A stretch of DNA of 52,574 nucleotides from Dehalococcoidia bacterium (GTDB taxonomy: Bacteria > Chloroflexota > Dehalococcoidia > Tepidiformales > Tepidiformaceae), in the NCBI GenBank assembly GCA_020847765.1, contig JADLBJ010000129.1, positions 1 to 52,574 of the forward strand, read 5' to 3'. The notes beneath the pieces were generated by a model. It saw only the letters and a list, made by a program, of their open reading frames with translations. It was not told the DNA's origin and did no database searches. Each line of letters opens with the position of its first letter. Position 1 is the first letter of the stretch. The translations under genes were made by a program, and so were the position numbers. Shown here piece after piece: positions 8,668 to 16,359 of the stretch.

Positions 8668-8908
8668 CGGCCACCGCCACGGCAGCTGCGGCGACTGCGT
8701 GAGCTTCGTCATGCCGTTCGCGACGGCAACGCGCATCGCGGCCTGGGGCTACTGCGGCCGGCAGTCGTCGGCACCCGCGCCGCACCTGCTGGCGACCCTG
8801 GAGCAGGCCGCCCTCGCCGGCGACCGTTCGGCGGTGCGCAAGAACACCGCGGGCCTCTTCAAGCCCGAGGAAGACGACTGTTGCGACCTCTACCAGGAGC
8901 GGCGCTAG
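8660..8908 (+). CDS. Small Cys-rich protein, possible Fe-S carrier
   Basis: 82 residues from a GTG at 8660. Cysteines are C10-x2-C13, C32 (in WGYCGRQ) and C74-C75 near the end; the start is His-rich. The C-x2-C, then aromatic-C, then C spacing recalls the small HiPIP-like subunits of benzylsuccinate synthases, but the sequence is not recognisably homologous. It overlaps the preceding gene by 8 nt, and its TAG shares a base with the GTG of the PHP gene, so it is firmly inside the operon. Function unknown. Confidence 0.65.
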   Translation: MHDGHRHGSCGDCVSFVMPFATATRIAAWGYCGRQSSAPAPHLLATLEQAALAGDRSAVRKNTAGLFKPEEDDCCDLYQERR

Positions 8909-9651
8909 TGGAAGCACCGTCGCCGCCTCTCGCCTTTCGCGTCGATCTCCACTGCCACACCGGCTGGGGTTCCGGCGACAGCCATACGGACCCGAACGTA
9001 CTCGTCGCTCAGGCGAAGGCATTTGGGCTGGACGGTATCTGTATCACCGAACATAACCAGCTATGGGACCAGCGGAAGGTCGAACAGCTCTCGGACAAGC
9101 ACGGTTTCCTCGTGATCGGCGGGATCGAAGTCGACACGGACGTCGGACATGTGCTCGTCTATGGGCTGCGCGCGCCGCGGCGATTCATCCGCCTGCCGAC
9201 GATCGAAGAGCTGAGGCGGATGGTGGACGAAGTCGGTGGCGCTATGGTCGTTGCACACCCATTTCGCAAGCGGCAAAAGCCCCCGACCGCTGAGTTCTGC
9301 TCCGGTGTCGGCCTCGAGTTCGTGGAGCGCGCGCTGGAGCTCCCTTTCTTCGACCTCGTCGATGGCGTCGAGGTGCAGAACGGCATCGCCGGGCCTCTCG
9401 AACGGGCGTTCGCGGGCGTCGTCGCCGGCGAGCGCTGCCTGCCGACCACAGGCGGAAGCGACACCCACCGTCACCCCGAAGTGGGCACGACATTCACCGT
9501 CTTCCCGGGAGGGATCCGGAACGAACAGGACCTGATCGACGCGCTGAAGGCGGGCGAGGTGCGGGGTGCTGACTGGGATGCGGAAGGCATCCCCGACCGG
9601 CGCCACGCGTCCATCCTGCCCAGGGATTACACCGGAATAGCGCCAGGGTGA
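8908..9651 (+). CDS. PHP-domain metal-dependent phosphoesterase
   Basis: 247 residues from GTG 8908, with AGGAG 9 nt upstream. PHP metal-binding motifs appear in order: DLHCHTGWGSGD (H15, H17), TEHN, VIGGIEVDT, VVAHPFR and the late GGSDTHRH. Family members hydrolyse phosphoesters such as histidinol phosphate or short nucleotides with a trinuclear metal centre; the substrate here cannot be deduced. It is translationally linked to the Fe-S genes before it, which is an unusual pairing. The AlbA_2-like gene follows after 23 nt. Confidence 0.85.
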   Translation: MEAPSPPLAFRVDLHCHTGWGSGDSHTDPNVLVAQAKAFGLDGICITEHNQLWDQRKVEQLSDKHGFLVIGGIEVDTDVGHVLVYGLRAPRRFIRLPTIEELRRMVDEVGGAMVVAHPFRKRQKPPTAEFCSGVGLEFVERALELPFFDLVDGVEVQNGIAGPLERAFAGVVAGERCLPTTGGSDTHRHPEVGTTFTVFPGGIRNEQDLIDALKAGEVRGADWDAEGIPDRRHASILPRDYTGIAPG

Positions 9652-9674
9652 AGCACTCTGGGAAGGATGCGGCG

Positions 9675-10886
9675 ATGACTGGAACCCACGACAATTCCCT
9701 TTCGAAACCATCCGCAGAACTGACGGCCGCCGCCCTCGAGGCGCTCGTCGGAACCGTGCCGGAACCGCAGCGTTATGCCCTGCTCGCGGCCTGGTCGCGG
9801 GAACGGGCGGCTGCCGAGGCTGCGGCCCTCGCCAACACGGCGGGCGGCCTGCTCCTTGTCGGCGTGGAGGTTGACACCGGCGGCGCCGTCAAAGGGTTCA
9901 CCGACGGCGGCACACAGATGGCGAACGAGATCGGACTGCTCGCGGGAGACCTGGGGCCGGTGGGCAGGCACCTGCTCGCCGCTGCCATCCTCGAAGTGGG
10001 CGGGAAGTCCGTGGGCGTGATCCGGGTCGCCGAAGCACCGGCGCCCCCCGTCATGGTCGAGACGGACGGAGGTGTCTACCGGCGAACCGCGGCGGGTTGT
10101 GTCCGCGTGACCACCCGCGCCGAGCTCGACGCACTCACCGGCAAGGACCGGGCGTCGCGGGAGCGGGCCGAGAAGAACCTGACCGCGATGGTCAGCCGGA
10201 ACGAGCTCGGCAACTACGCCTATGTGACGCTCGCGGTGACGCTAGCGCCGCGAGTGCCGGACGCGGGCCCGTACGCCTGGGCGGCAGCGAACCGGCCTGC
10301 GCTGGTGGCCCACGAGCATGGCCTGGCAGGGCGCTGGCAGTTCGCCTCCGAGAACGTAAGCGCAAGCGCGGGCGAAATCCTCGTGGCGGGATCCGACGAG
10401 GTCACCGGCTTCCTCCGCATCTCGCGCAATGGCACGGTTGCCGCGGGCGAGCATCTGCGCCGGCCACCGGGCGCAGCCTTCCTCCCGGCGGCGGACATGG
10501 CTTCGCGTCTGCGCGACATGGTCGAGCTGGCGACGCTCCCCCTCCGGGCAGTCGGCGGCGGGCAGGTGGTTGCGGCCGTGTCGCTCGAGGGAATGCGCGA
10601 CTTGCGGCTCACCCTCGCCGACGGCCTCAGCCGCCCGGCCAGCAGGGACACGCTCACTTCAATCGTGACGGAACGTCATCTTGCCGACGATGCCGAGCTC
10701 GCCCGCCTCAGCGACGACCTCGTGGCCGCCGCCGGTGTCGTCTTCGCCGCGAACCTCGGCGCGGGAACGGGCGCGCACGCAGGCGACCCCGTGGACCACA
10801 CCGGCGACCCGCGCAGCTGGCACGGCCTGACGAGGCGCACAGAACGGCGCCTCTCCGGTGCCCGCGGGCACGGGAGCGCAGGCTAA
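9675..10886 (+). CDS. AlbA_2-like (Schlafen-type divergent) domain protein
   Basis: 403 residues from ATG 9675 (GGAAGG 8 nt upstream). Residues 40-130 carry the AlbA_2 pattern: AAALANTAGGLLLVGVEVD then GGAVKGF, later VIRVAEAPAPPVMV and GGVYRRTAAG. In other bacteria this domain occurs in transcriptional regulators and in defence-associated proteins. The remaining ~270 residues are not recognised; I see no ATPase or nuclease motif. Last gene of the operon beginning at 6884. It converges on rplL across about 250 nt. Confidence 0.65.
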   Translation: MTGTHDNSLSKPSAELTAAALEALVGTVPEPQRYALLAAWSRERAAAEAAALANTAGGLLLVGVEVDTGGAVKGFTDGGTQMANEIGLLAGDLGPVGRHLLAAAILEVGGKSVGVIRVAEAPAPPVMVETDGGVYRRTAAGCVRVTTRAELDALTGKDRASRERAEKNLTAMVSRNELGNYAYVTLAVTLAPRVPDAGPYAWAAANRPALVAHEHGLAGRWQFASENVSASAGEILVAGSDEVTGFLRISRNGTVAAGEHLRRPPGAAFLPAADMASRLRDMVELATLPLRAVGGGQVVAAVSLEGMRDLRLTLADGLSRPASRDTLTSIVTERHLADDAELARLSDDLVAAAGVVFAANLGAGTGAHAGDPVDHTGDPRSWHGLTRRTERRLSGARGHGSAG

Positions 10887-11082
10887 ACGGCGCCCTTCCC
10901 GAGGTGACCTTCGACGCCGCCGGCGGGCCCGAGAATCTCAGCGCCCGGAGTCCGGCCAGCAGTCCGCGTGCTACAGCGTTCTGGCTTCCCCCGTAACGAA
11001 ACAACCGCCGCGGTAACCCGGGGCGACTTCCACCAGTTGCGCGACAGCGACTGTTCGACCGGTGCCATGTCTGCCGCTCAGA

Positions 11083-11117
11083 GACGAAAGAGGGTGGAGA
11101 CCGTGGCCCCCACCCTC
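11083..11117 (-). terminator. Terminator of the rplJ-rplL operon
   Basis: On the minus strand an 8-bp perfect stem GAGGGTGG/CCACCCTC (11117-11110 with 11097-11090) and a 12-nt loop are followed by TTTCGTC. It lies just past the rplL stop at 11140. The rest of 10887-11139 shows no gene or other clear element. Confidence 0.7.
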
Positions 11118-11139
11118 GTGTTTCCGCCCGAGCAGAGCG

Positions 11140-11529
11140 TCATTCGATGTCGACGGTCGCCCCCGCCTCGGTCAGCTTCGCCTTGATCGACTCCGCCTCG
11201 TCCTTGGCGACGCCTTCCTTCACCTTCGTCGGCGCCGCCTCTACGAGGTCCTTCGCCTCCTTCAGGCCGAGGCCGCTGACGACCTCGCGGATCGCCTTGA
11301 TGACGTTGATCTTGTTGTCGCCGAACGACTTGAGGACGACGTTGAACTCGGTCTTCTCTTCCTCCGGCTCCGGCGCAGCCGCCGCCGCGGCACCCGGGGC
11401 AGCGGCCATCATCATCGGCGCCGCCGCCGTAATGCCGAACTCCTCCTCGATCGCCTTGTTCAGGTCGCGCAGCTCGAGGAGCGTCATCCCCTTGATGATT
11501 TCCAGCGCTTCTTCAATCTTGGTTGCCAT
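11140..11529 (-). CDS. rplL: 50S ribosomal protein L7/L12
   Basis: 129 residues, the usual length. N-terminal dimerisation helices ([19 protein letters not shown]) are followed by the Ala/Gly/Met-rich hinge (about residues 36-58) and the C-terminal factor-binding domain with [34 protein letters not shown] and the final [13 protein letters not shown]. It forms the ribosomal stalk with L10 and recruits translation factors. It lies 79 nt after rplJ, the standard order, and ends the operon at a terminator; rpoB does not follow. Confidence 0.97.
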   Translation of the reverse strand: MATKIEEALEIIKGMTLLELRDLNKAIEEEFGITAAAPMMMAAAPGAAAAAAPEPEEEKTEFNVVLKSFGDNKINVIKAIREVVSGLGLKEAKDLVEAAPTKVKEGVAKDEAESIKAKLTEAGATVDIE

Positions 11530-11608
11530 CTGTTTCTTCTCCCTGCTTGGCGTGTGGGGCGAGCGTCTGCCGGTGTCGGACGAAGCTGCCGGCGTTTGCC
11601 TGCCGCCT

Positions 11609-12139
11609 TCAGGCGCCCTGGCCTTCGAGCTGGTTCGCCCGCGCCTCCACGAGGCCGGCGAAGTTGCGGATGCTCGCCTGCAAGAGACCGGCGAGGTTGT
11701 AGAGCGGGCTCTGCAACTTGCCCACCACGTCGGCGATGAGCTGCTCGCGCGACGGCAGCGTGGCGATGCTCTCCACCTCCGCCCGGTTGAGCACGCGCCC
11801 TTCGAGCCAGCCGCCGTGGATCGTCACCTGCATGCGGCGAGCGCGGAGGTGCTCGGTCAGCGCCTTCACGGGCGCCACCGGGTCGCCGAAGCCGAAGGCG
11901 ATCGCCGTCGGCCCTTCCAGGATCTGTTGCATCTCCGGGCGGCCAGCCTGTTCGGCCGCCATCGCGGCGAGCGTGTTCTTGACGACCTTCACCTCGACGT
12001 TGGCCGGGCGCAGGATCCGCCGCAGCTCCGTGAGCTGGGCGACGCTCAGGCCCCGGTAGTCGGCGCTGATCGCGATCGAGGCCCGCTGCATGCGGTCCCT
12101 GATCTCGGCCAGCATCGCCACCTTCCGTGCCGTCGGCAT
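11609..12139 (-). CDS. rplJ: 50S ribosomal protein L10
   Basis: 176 residues. Typical start ([17 protein letters not shown]), the [17 protein letters not shown] rRNA-binding segment, [12 protein letters not shown], and C-terminal helices that bind L7/L12 dimers. The ATG has GGAGGAAG upstream. The transcript begins with an L10 leader (12227-12366) that probably lets L10 repress its own operon. The upstream neighbour is a penicillin-binding protein rather than rplA. Confidence 0.97.
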   Translation of the reverse strand: MPTARKVAMLAEIRDRMQRASIAISADYRGLSVAQLTELRRILRPANVEVKVVKNTLAAMAAEQAGRPEMQQILEGPTAIAFGFGDPVAPVKALTEHLRARRMQVTIHGGWLEGRVLNRAEVESIATLPSREQLIADVVGKLQSPLYNLAGLLQASIRNFAGLVEARANQLEGQGA

Positions 12140-12220
12140 AGGCTTCCTCCGTTCGACTCACGGCCGACATGGCCGCGCCGCTGCCGTTCGCGGTACGACA
12201 GTCCCGCCAGGCCGACATAA

Positions 12221-12249
12221 ACGAAAATCCCTGCAGCCAAGGCAGGGAT
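12221..12249 (-). terminator. Attenuator-like hairpin in the rplJ leader
   Basis: Perfect 8-bp stem ATCCCTGC/GCAGGGAT (12249-12242 with 12234-12227), 7-nt loop, followed on the minus strand by TTTTCGTTT. It lies between the L10-binding leader and the rplJ start and could act as a conditional terminator. Confidence 0.55.
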
Positions 12250-12366
12250 CGCAGTACCCGAACGCATCGCCCGGTTCTGGCTCTCCGCCTCGGCAGGTGC
12301 CTTGCGGCTTATCCCCCCGCCCGGTGGGCGGTTCACACAGGGACCTGCGGTCTTCGGCTCTGGAGT
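12227..12366 (-). promoter_or_regulatory. Ribosomal protein L10 leader (autoregulatory mRNA element)
   Basis: On the minus strand the leader holds GAAGACCGCAGGT (12355-12343), ATAAGCCGCAAGG and then CACCTGCCGAGGCGG (12299-12285). These match the conserved parts of the L10 leader, in which the GCAGGT and ACCTGC arms pair and the CTGCCGAGG strand forms the L10-binding kink turn. It sits directly upstream of rplJ and downstream of a good promoter. Confidence 0.75.
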
Positions 12367-12376
12367 TGTTCTCCCG

Positions 12377-12405
12377 AAGATACCGCGTGCCGCCCCTGTC
12401 CGCAA
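12377..12405 (-). promoter_or_regulatory. Sigma-70-type promoter for rplJ-rplL
   Basis: Minus-strand -35 TTGCGG (12405-12400), 17-nt spacer, -10 TATCTT (12382-12377). Transcription would start near 12370, just before the L10 leader. Confidence 0.6.
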
Positions 12406-12425
12406 AAAGCGCCCGCAGCTGGCCG

Positions 12426-14528
12426 CTAGGGGGAGGCCTTGAGCGCCGCGAGGACGATGTCGCGCGCGATCGGTCCCGCCTCGATCGAGCCCGACTGGCC
12501 CTCGTCCAGGACGACGGCCGCCAGCGCATGCGGGTCGGCCGCCGGTGAAAACGCAACGAACAGGACGTGCTGCTGCGCGCCCACGTCCTCGGCCGTGCCC
12601 GATTTTCCCCCGAAGTCGGTGTAGCCCGCGTTCGCGAAGGCCGCCGACGCCGTCCCGTTCGGACCCGTGACCAGACGCAGACCCAGCTTCAGCGCGGCGG
12701 ACTGCTCTGCCGTCAGCGGTAGCTTGCCGCGCACTGTCGCCTCCTGCCCGGCCAGGATCACCGGTGCGCGCAGGTCGCCGCCGAGGAACGTGCTGTAGGC
12801 GTTGGCGAGCTGCAGCGGCGTCACCAGGAGGTCCCCCTGGCCGATGCCGAGGTTCACCTCGTCGCCCGGGACCCAGAGCTCACCCTTCTTCTCCTTCTTC
12901 CACTGAGCGTCGGGGACGAGGCCGTCCTCTTCGGCGAGCCCGACTACGCCCGTCGGCGCGCCGAGACCGAAGGCGCGCGCCATCTTCGCGAGCAGCCCCG
13001 GCGGCTGCGTGTTGTAGAGCTTCAGCGCGATCTCGTAGAAGACCGGATTGCAGGATCGCATCAGCCCCTGGGCAATGGTCAGCGGTCCCTGGGCGCCCTC
13101 CCAGTTCCGGCGGGGCGGGTCCACTCCCGTCCAGACAGCGCTGCAGTCGAACCGGTCCGACGGCGTGTAGCCGCCGTACACCATGCCGGCGGCGCCGGTG
13201 ATCAGCTTGAACGTCGACCCCGCCGAATAGAGCCCCGTCGTCGCCCGGTTAGCCTGCGGTGAGCCGGATGCGACACTGATCGCCGCCAGCGCGGCCGCGT
13301 CGTTCCGTTCGAAGGCATCCGGGTCGTAGGACGGCGAGCTGTTGAGGGCGAGGATCGCGTTGCTGCGCGGATCGACGACCACGGCCGCCCCCGCCCTTCC
13401 TGCCAGGCGGGCGGCTGTCGCGCGCAGCACGGTCGCGTCGAGGGTCGTTTTCACGTCCCGACCCTGCACGAAGTCGCGCTTCTGCAGCACCTGCACGACG
13501 GCACCCTGCCCATCGACGAGATCGAGCTCGGCACCAGCCTGCCCGGCCAGCACCTTCTCCTGGGAAGCCTCCAACCCCACGGCACCAACGCGGTCGCCCG
13601 GACGGAAGCCCTGTCCCTTGCGCTGGGCCAGCTCTTCGGCGGTGAGCTCGCGCGTATAGCCCACGACGTGCGCGGCGGACGCCCCGAGCGGGTGCACGCG
13701 CTGCGATTCGAAATACAGCAAGACGCCCGAGTAGTCGTGAGCGAGCGCCGCCGCCGCCTCGACATGCTCGTCCGACACGGGACCAACGGCGATGCGCTGG
13801 CTCGGGCCGCCCGCGTTGGCAAAGGCCGCGTCCACCTGCTCCCTGCTGAAGCCGAAGCCCACGAGTGCCGCCGTCACCGCCCCCCGGTCGCTGATCGCCG
13901 CGCGGTTCAGCCCGATGAAGCGCACGTCGCGCGTCACCGCCAGCGGCTCGCCGTTGCGGTCGAGGATGGCACCGCGCGTGGGCCGCTGGATCGTGCTGCG
14001 GAAGCGGTCTCCCCCGGTCAGCTCCGGATGGATGGCCGTCGGCTCCCACGCGACCAGCCAGCGCCCGCCGGCTTGCACCAGGTTAAGGCTGATGGTGTAT
14101 TCAAGATCCCCGAAATAGGCTGTGGTCGCATGGACCGCGAGCCGCGCGCTCCCGCCGTCGACACCCGCCACCGTCGCGGCCAGCTTCGTCAGCGTCGTCT
14201 CGTCTTCGAAGCCCCGGTAGGCGTTGGCAAAGTCGGCCAGCGGGTAGCGCTGCTGCGCGGTCGGGTCAAGGAGCAGATAGAGGGCGTCCGTGTCGTCCCG
14301 TGACCACGCTGCGGCAAAGCGCTCTGCGGTTGCGCCGGCGCTTCCTGCAGGTGCCGTGGCAGTGCCCGGCCTCTGCGCTCCGGCGTCCGGCGCGCCCCCC
14401 GACTCGCGGCTCACTGCCCGCACACCCGCGACCACGCCGCCCACGAGCAACCCCGCCACCACCGCCGCAAGAAACACGCCGCGCATGGACGCCCCCGGCC
14501 GCGCCCGGCCAGCCCCCGTCGCCGCCAT
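12426..14528 (-). CDS. Class B penicillin-binding protein (peptidoglycan transpeptidase) with NTF2-like domain
   Basis: 700 residues. One N-terminal membrane helix (MRGVFLAAVVAGLLVGGVVAGV), an NTF2-like MecA_N-type domain (about 60-180), a PBP dimerisation domain with RPTRGAILDRNG and the transpeptidase. Catalytic motifs: SxxK at Ser438 (STFK), SCN at 492-494 and KSG at 642-644. It cross-links peptidoglycan outside the membrane. ATG 14528 is chosen because AGGAAG lies 9 nt upstream; ATG 14486 is the alternative. Either start overlaps the start of the divergent lipoprotein gene. The C-terminal GTAEDVGAQQHVLFVAF segment is typical of PbpA/PBP2-like proteins. Confidence 0.9.
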   Translation of the reverse strand: MAATGAGRARPGASMRGVFLAAVVAGLLVGGVVAGVRAVSRESGGAPDAGAQRPGTATAPAGSAGATAERFAAAWSRDDTDALYLLLDPTAQQRYPLADFANAYRGFEDETTLTKLAATVAGVDGGSARLAVHATTAYFGDLEYTISLNLVQAGGRWLVAWEPTAIHPELTGGDRFRSTIQRPTRGAILDRNGEPLAVTRDVRFIGLNRAAISDRGAVTAALVGFGFSREQVDAAFANAGGPSQRIAVGPVSDEHVEAAAALAHDYSGVLLYFESQRVHPLGASAAHVVGYTRELTAEELAQRKGQGFRPGDRVGAVGLEASQEKVLAGQAGAELDLVDGQGAVVQVLQKRDFVQGRDVKTTLDATVLRATAARLAGRAGAAVVVDPRSNAILALNSSPSYDPDAFERNDAAALAAISVASGSPQANRATTGLYSAGSTFKLITGAAGMVYGGYTPSDRFDCSAVWTGVDPPRRNWEGAQGPLTIAQGLMRSCNPVFYEIALKLYNTQPPGLLAKMARAFGLGAPTGVVGLAEEDGLVPDAQWKKEKKGELWVPGDEVNLGIGQGDLLVTPLQLANAYSTFLGGDLRAPVILAGQEATVRGKLPLTAEQSAALKLGLRLVTGPNGTASAAFANAGYTDFGGKSGTAEDVGAQQHVLFVAFSPAADPHALAAVVLDEGQSGSIEAGPIARDIVLAALKASP

Positions 14529-15618
14529 TCTAGCTGTCTTCCTGCTAGCGTGGGCGTTCGCCGCCTGCAGCGACGGCGAGGGCGGTTCCGCCGGTGGGCC
14601 CGGACCGACCGTCAACCGGGCGACCCCGGCCGGCGAGTCGCGCTCCGTGCGCCTCGGCTTCAGCAGCCTGCCGCCCCAGCAGACGAGCGACGCCGCTGTG
14701 GGCGCCTTCGCCACAGCCGCCCAGTATGGCGACGTCGTCCTCATCCAGCGCAACGTCCCCTGGGAGGACTTCCTTCCCGGCCACGGCGTCTCGCGGGCGA
14801 CCACCGACACCACCCGCCTCGAGACCCAGCTCCTCGACCAGTACAGCGGCCTCCAGCGTTTCTACGCGATCGACCCCACCGACGGCTTCGTCCTGCGCAG
14901 CCGCGTCGCCAACCTCCCCGCCTCTATCGACCCCCAGCAGGGCTTCGCCGCCCCCGACCTGCGGGAGGCGTTCCTCGCCTATACCGCCTACGTGGTCAAG
15001 AACTACCATCCCGACTACCTGGCACTGGGCGTCGAAATCAACATGCTTTACGAGCGCGCCCCCCGTCAGTTCGAGGCCTTCGTCACCCTCTACAACCAGG
15101 CCTACGACGTGGCTAAGGCTGCTGGCCCCCGAACCAAGGTCTTCCCGACCTTCCAGCTCGAAGACTTGGAGGGCCGCATCGGCGCCATCCATCCGCCCCA
15201 CTGGGAGGTGCTCGACTCCTTCCGCGGGCGAATGGACGCGCTCGCCGTCAGCACATACCCCTTCCTCACCGTCGACTTCCGCAGCGCCGCCGACATCGGT
15301 CCCGACTACTATCGTGAGCTTGCCGCCCACTGGAGCGGAGAGATCCTTATCGCCGACACCGGCTACGCCTCTGCGCCGATCGAAGGCGGCGTGAACGTGG
15401 GCACCGAAGAGGACCAGCGCGCCTACCTCGCGCGCCTCCTCGCCGAGGCGGAGGCGAACGGGTTCTCGCTGGTCGTCTGGTTCGCCGCGCTCGACCCCGC
15501 CTTCGCCCGCGAGGGCGGGGCCTCCGTCTTCCGCGACGTCGGCCTGCGCAAGAGCGACGGCTCGAACAAGCTCGCCTGGCCGGTGTGGGAAGAATGGGCA
15601 CGCCGGCCGCTCCGCTAA
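14485..15618 (+). CDS. Lipoprotein with glycosidase-like TIM-barrel
   Basis: 377 residues. A lipoprotein signal peptide (hydrophobic LAVFLLAWAFAAC with lipobox Cys28) requires the ATG at 14485, since no later start would keep the signal. The mature part reads as a GH53-like or related glycoside-hydrolase barrel: LALGVEINMLYE (candidate acid/base Glu), TKVFPTFQLEDLEG, MDALAVSTYPF, ILIADTGYA (candidate second acid as Asp) and LVVWFAALDP. No substrate can be assigned. Its start lies inside the 5' end of the divergent PBP gene, so both promoters must overlap coding sequence. Confidence 0.7.
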   Translation: MDAPGRARPAPVAAILAVFLLAWAFAACSDGEGGSAGGPGPTVNRATPAGESRSVRLGFSSLPPQQTSDAAVGAFATAAQYGDVVLIQRNVPWEDFLPGHGVSRATTDTTRLETQLLDQYSGLQRFYAIDPTDGFVLRSRVANLPASIDPQQGFAAPDLREAFLAYTAYVVKNYHPDYLALGVEINMLYERAPRQFEAFVTLYNQAYDVAKAAGPRTKVFPTFQLEDLEGRIGAIHPPHWEVLDSFRGRMDALAVSTYPFLTVDFRSAADIGPDYYRELAAHWSGEILIADTGYASAPIEGGVNVGTEEDQRAYLARLLAEAEANGFSLVVWFAALDPAFAREGGASVFRDVGLRKSDGSNKLAWPVWEEWARRPLR

Positions 15619-15639
15619 CGTGCCCCGGAGCGCGCGCCG

Positions 15640-16284
15640 ATGACCGCCCGCCGCGCCCTGCAAGCCTCAGCCCTGCTCGCCCTCGTCGCTGGCCTCCTCT
15701 CGCTCTACGTAGGCCTCGAAGGCGCGCCCCTGACCGGTGACGTCGCCCTCGCCCGCCGTGTCCAGGACGCCAGCGCCCTGCGTGCGAACGCAGACTGGGT
15801 CAACGCCCTGGGCGGCTGGCGCTGGCTGCCGTTCGTCCTCGCCGTCGTCGCCACGGGCTTCGGCCGGTGGCCAGGTGCGCGCGCTCCATCGCCCGCAGTC
15901 AATCGGCCGGAAGCGCTCTGGGGCTTCTTCGCCGGACTGCTCCTCTGGGAAGGAAACACCCTCCTCAAGCTCGCCGTCCGCTCGCCGCGCCCCGTCGCGG
16001 GCCTCGGCCTCGACGTCGATCGCCTGCGCGACAGCTACGGCTTCCCCAGCGGCCACGTCTACGGCGACGCCCTGGTTTACGGCCTGCTTGCGGTCTACGC
16101 CCCCGCCTACCTCCATCCGCGCCTCGTCTTCCCCGTGCGAGCCGTCCTCGTCGCCGTGATCGTCCTGGCCGGTCCCGCACGCGTCGTCGTTGGCGCTCAC
16201 TGGCCGAGCGACGTCCTGGGCGGCTACCTCTGGGGCGGCGCGGCGCTGCTGTTCGCCGTCGCCGTCGGCCGGCGCTTCCGCTGA
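15640..16284 (+). CDS. PAP2-family membrane phosphatase
   Basis: 214 residues with about five to six hydrophobic segments. The three PAP2 motifs are present: KLAVRSPRP, PSGHVYGDAL and VVVGAHWPSDVLGGY, which supply the catalytic Lys, Arg, two His and Asp. Such enzymes dephosphorylate undecaprenyl diphosphate or phosphatidic acid at the outer face of the membrane; the neighbouring PBP makes an envelope role reasonable. ATG start with CGGAG upstream, 21 nt after the lipoprotein stop. Confidence 0.88.
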   Translation: MTARRALQASALLALVAGLLSLYVGLEGAPLTGDVALARRVQDASALRANADWVNALGGWRWLPFVLAVVATGFGRWPGARAPSPAVNRPEALWGFFAGLLLWEGNTLLKLAVRSPRPVAGLGLDVDRLRDSYGFPSGHVYGDALVYGLLAVYAPAYLHPRLVFPVRAVLVAVIVLAGPARVVVGAHWPSDVLGGYLWGGAALLFAVAVGRRFR

Positions 16285-16359
16285 GTTGCGGCTGCGCCTT
16301 CGCGCGGGCCTGCTACGATACGCGCGCGCCCCAATCCCGGCCCCACGACGGAGGCACCG

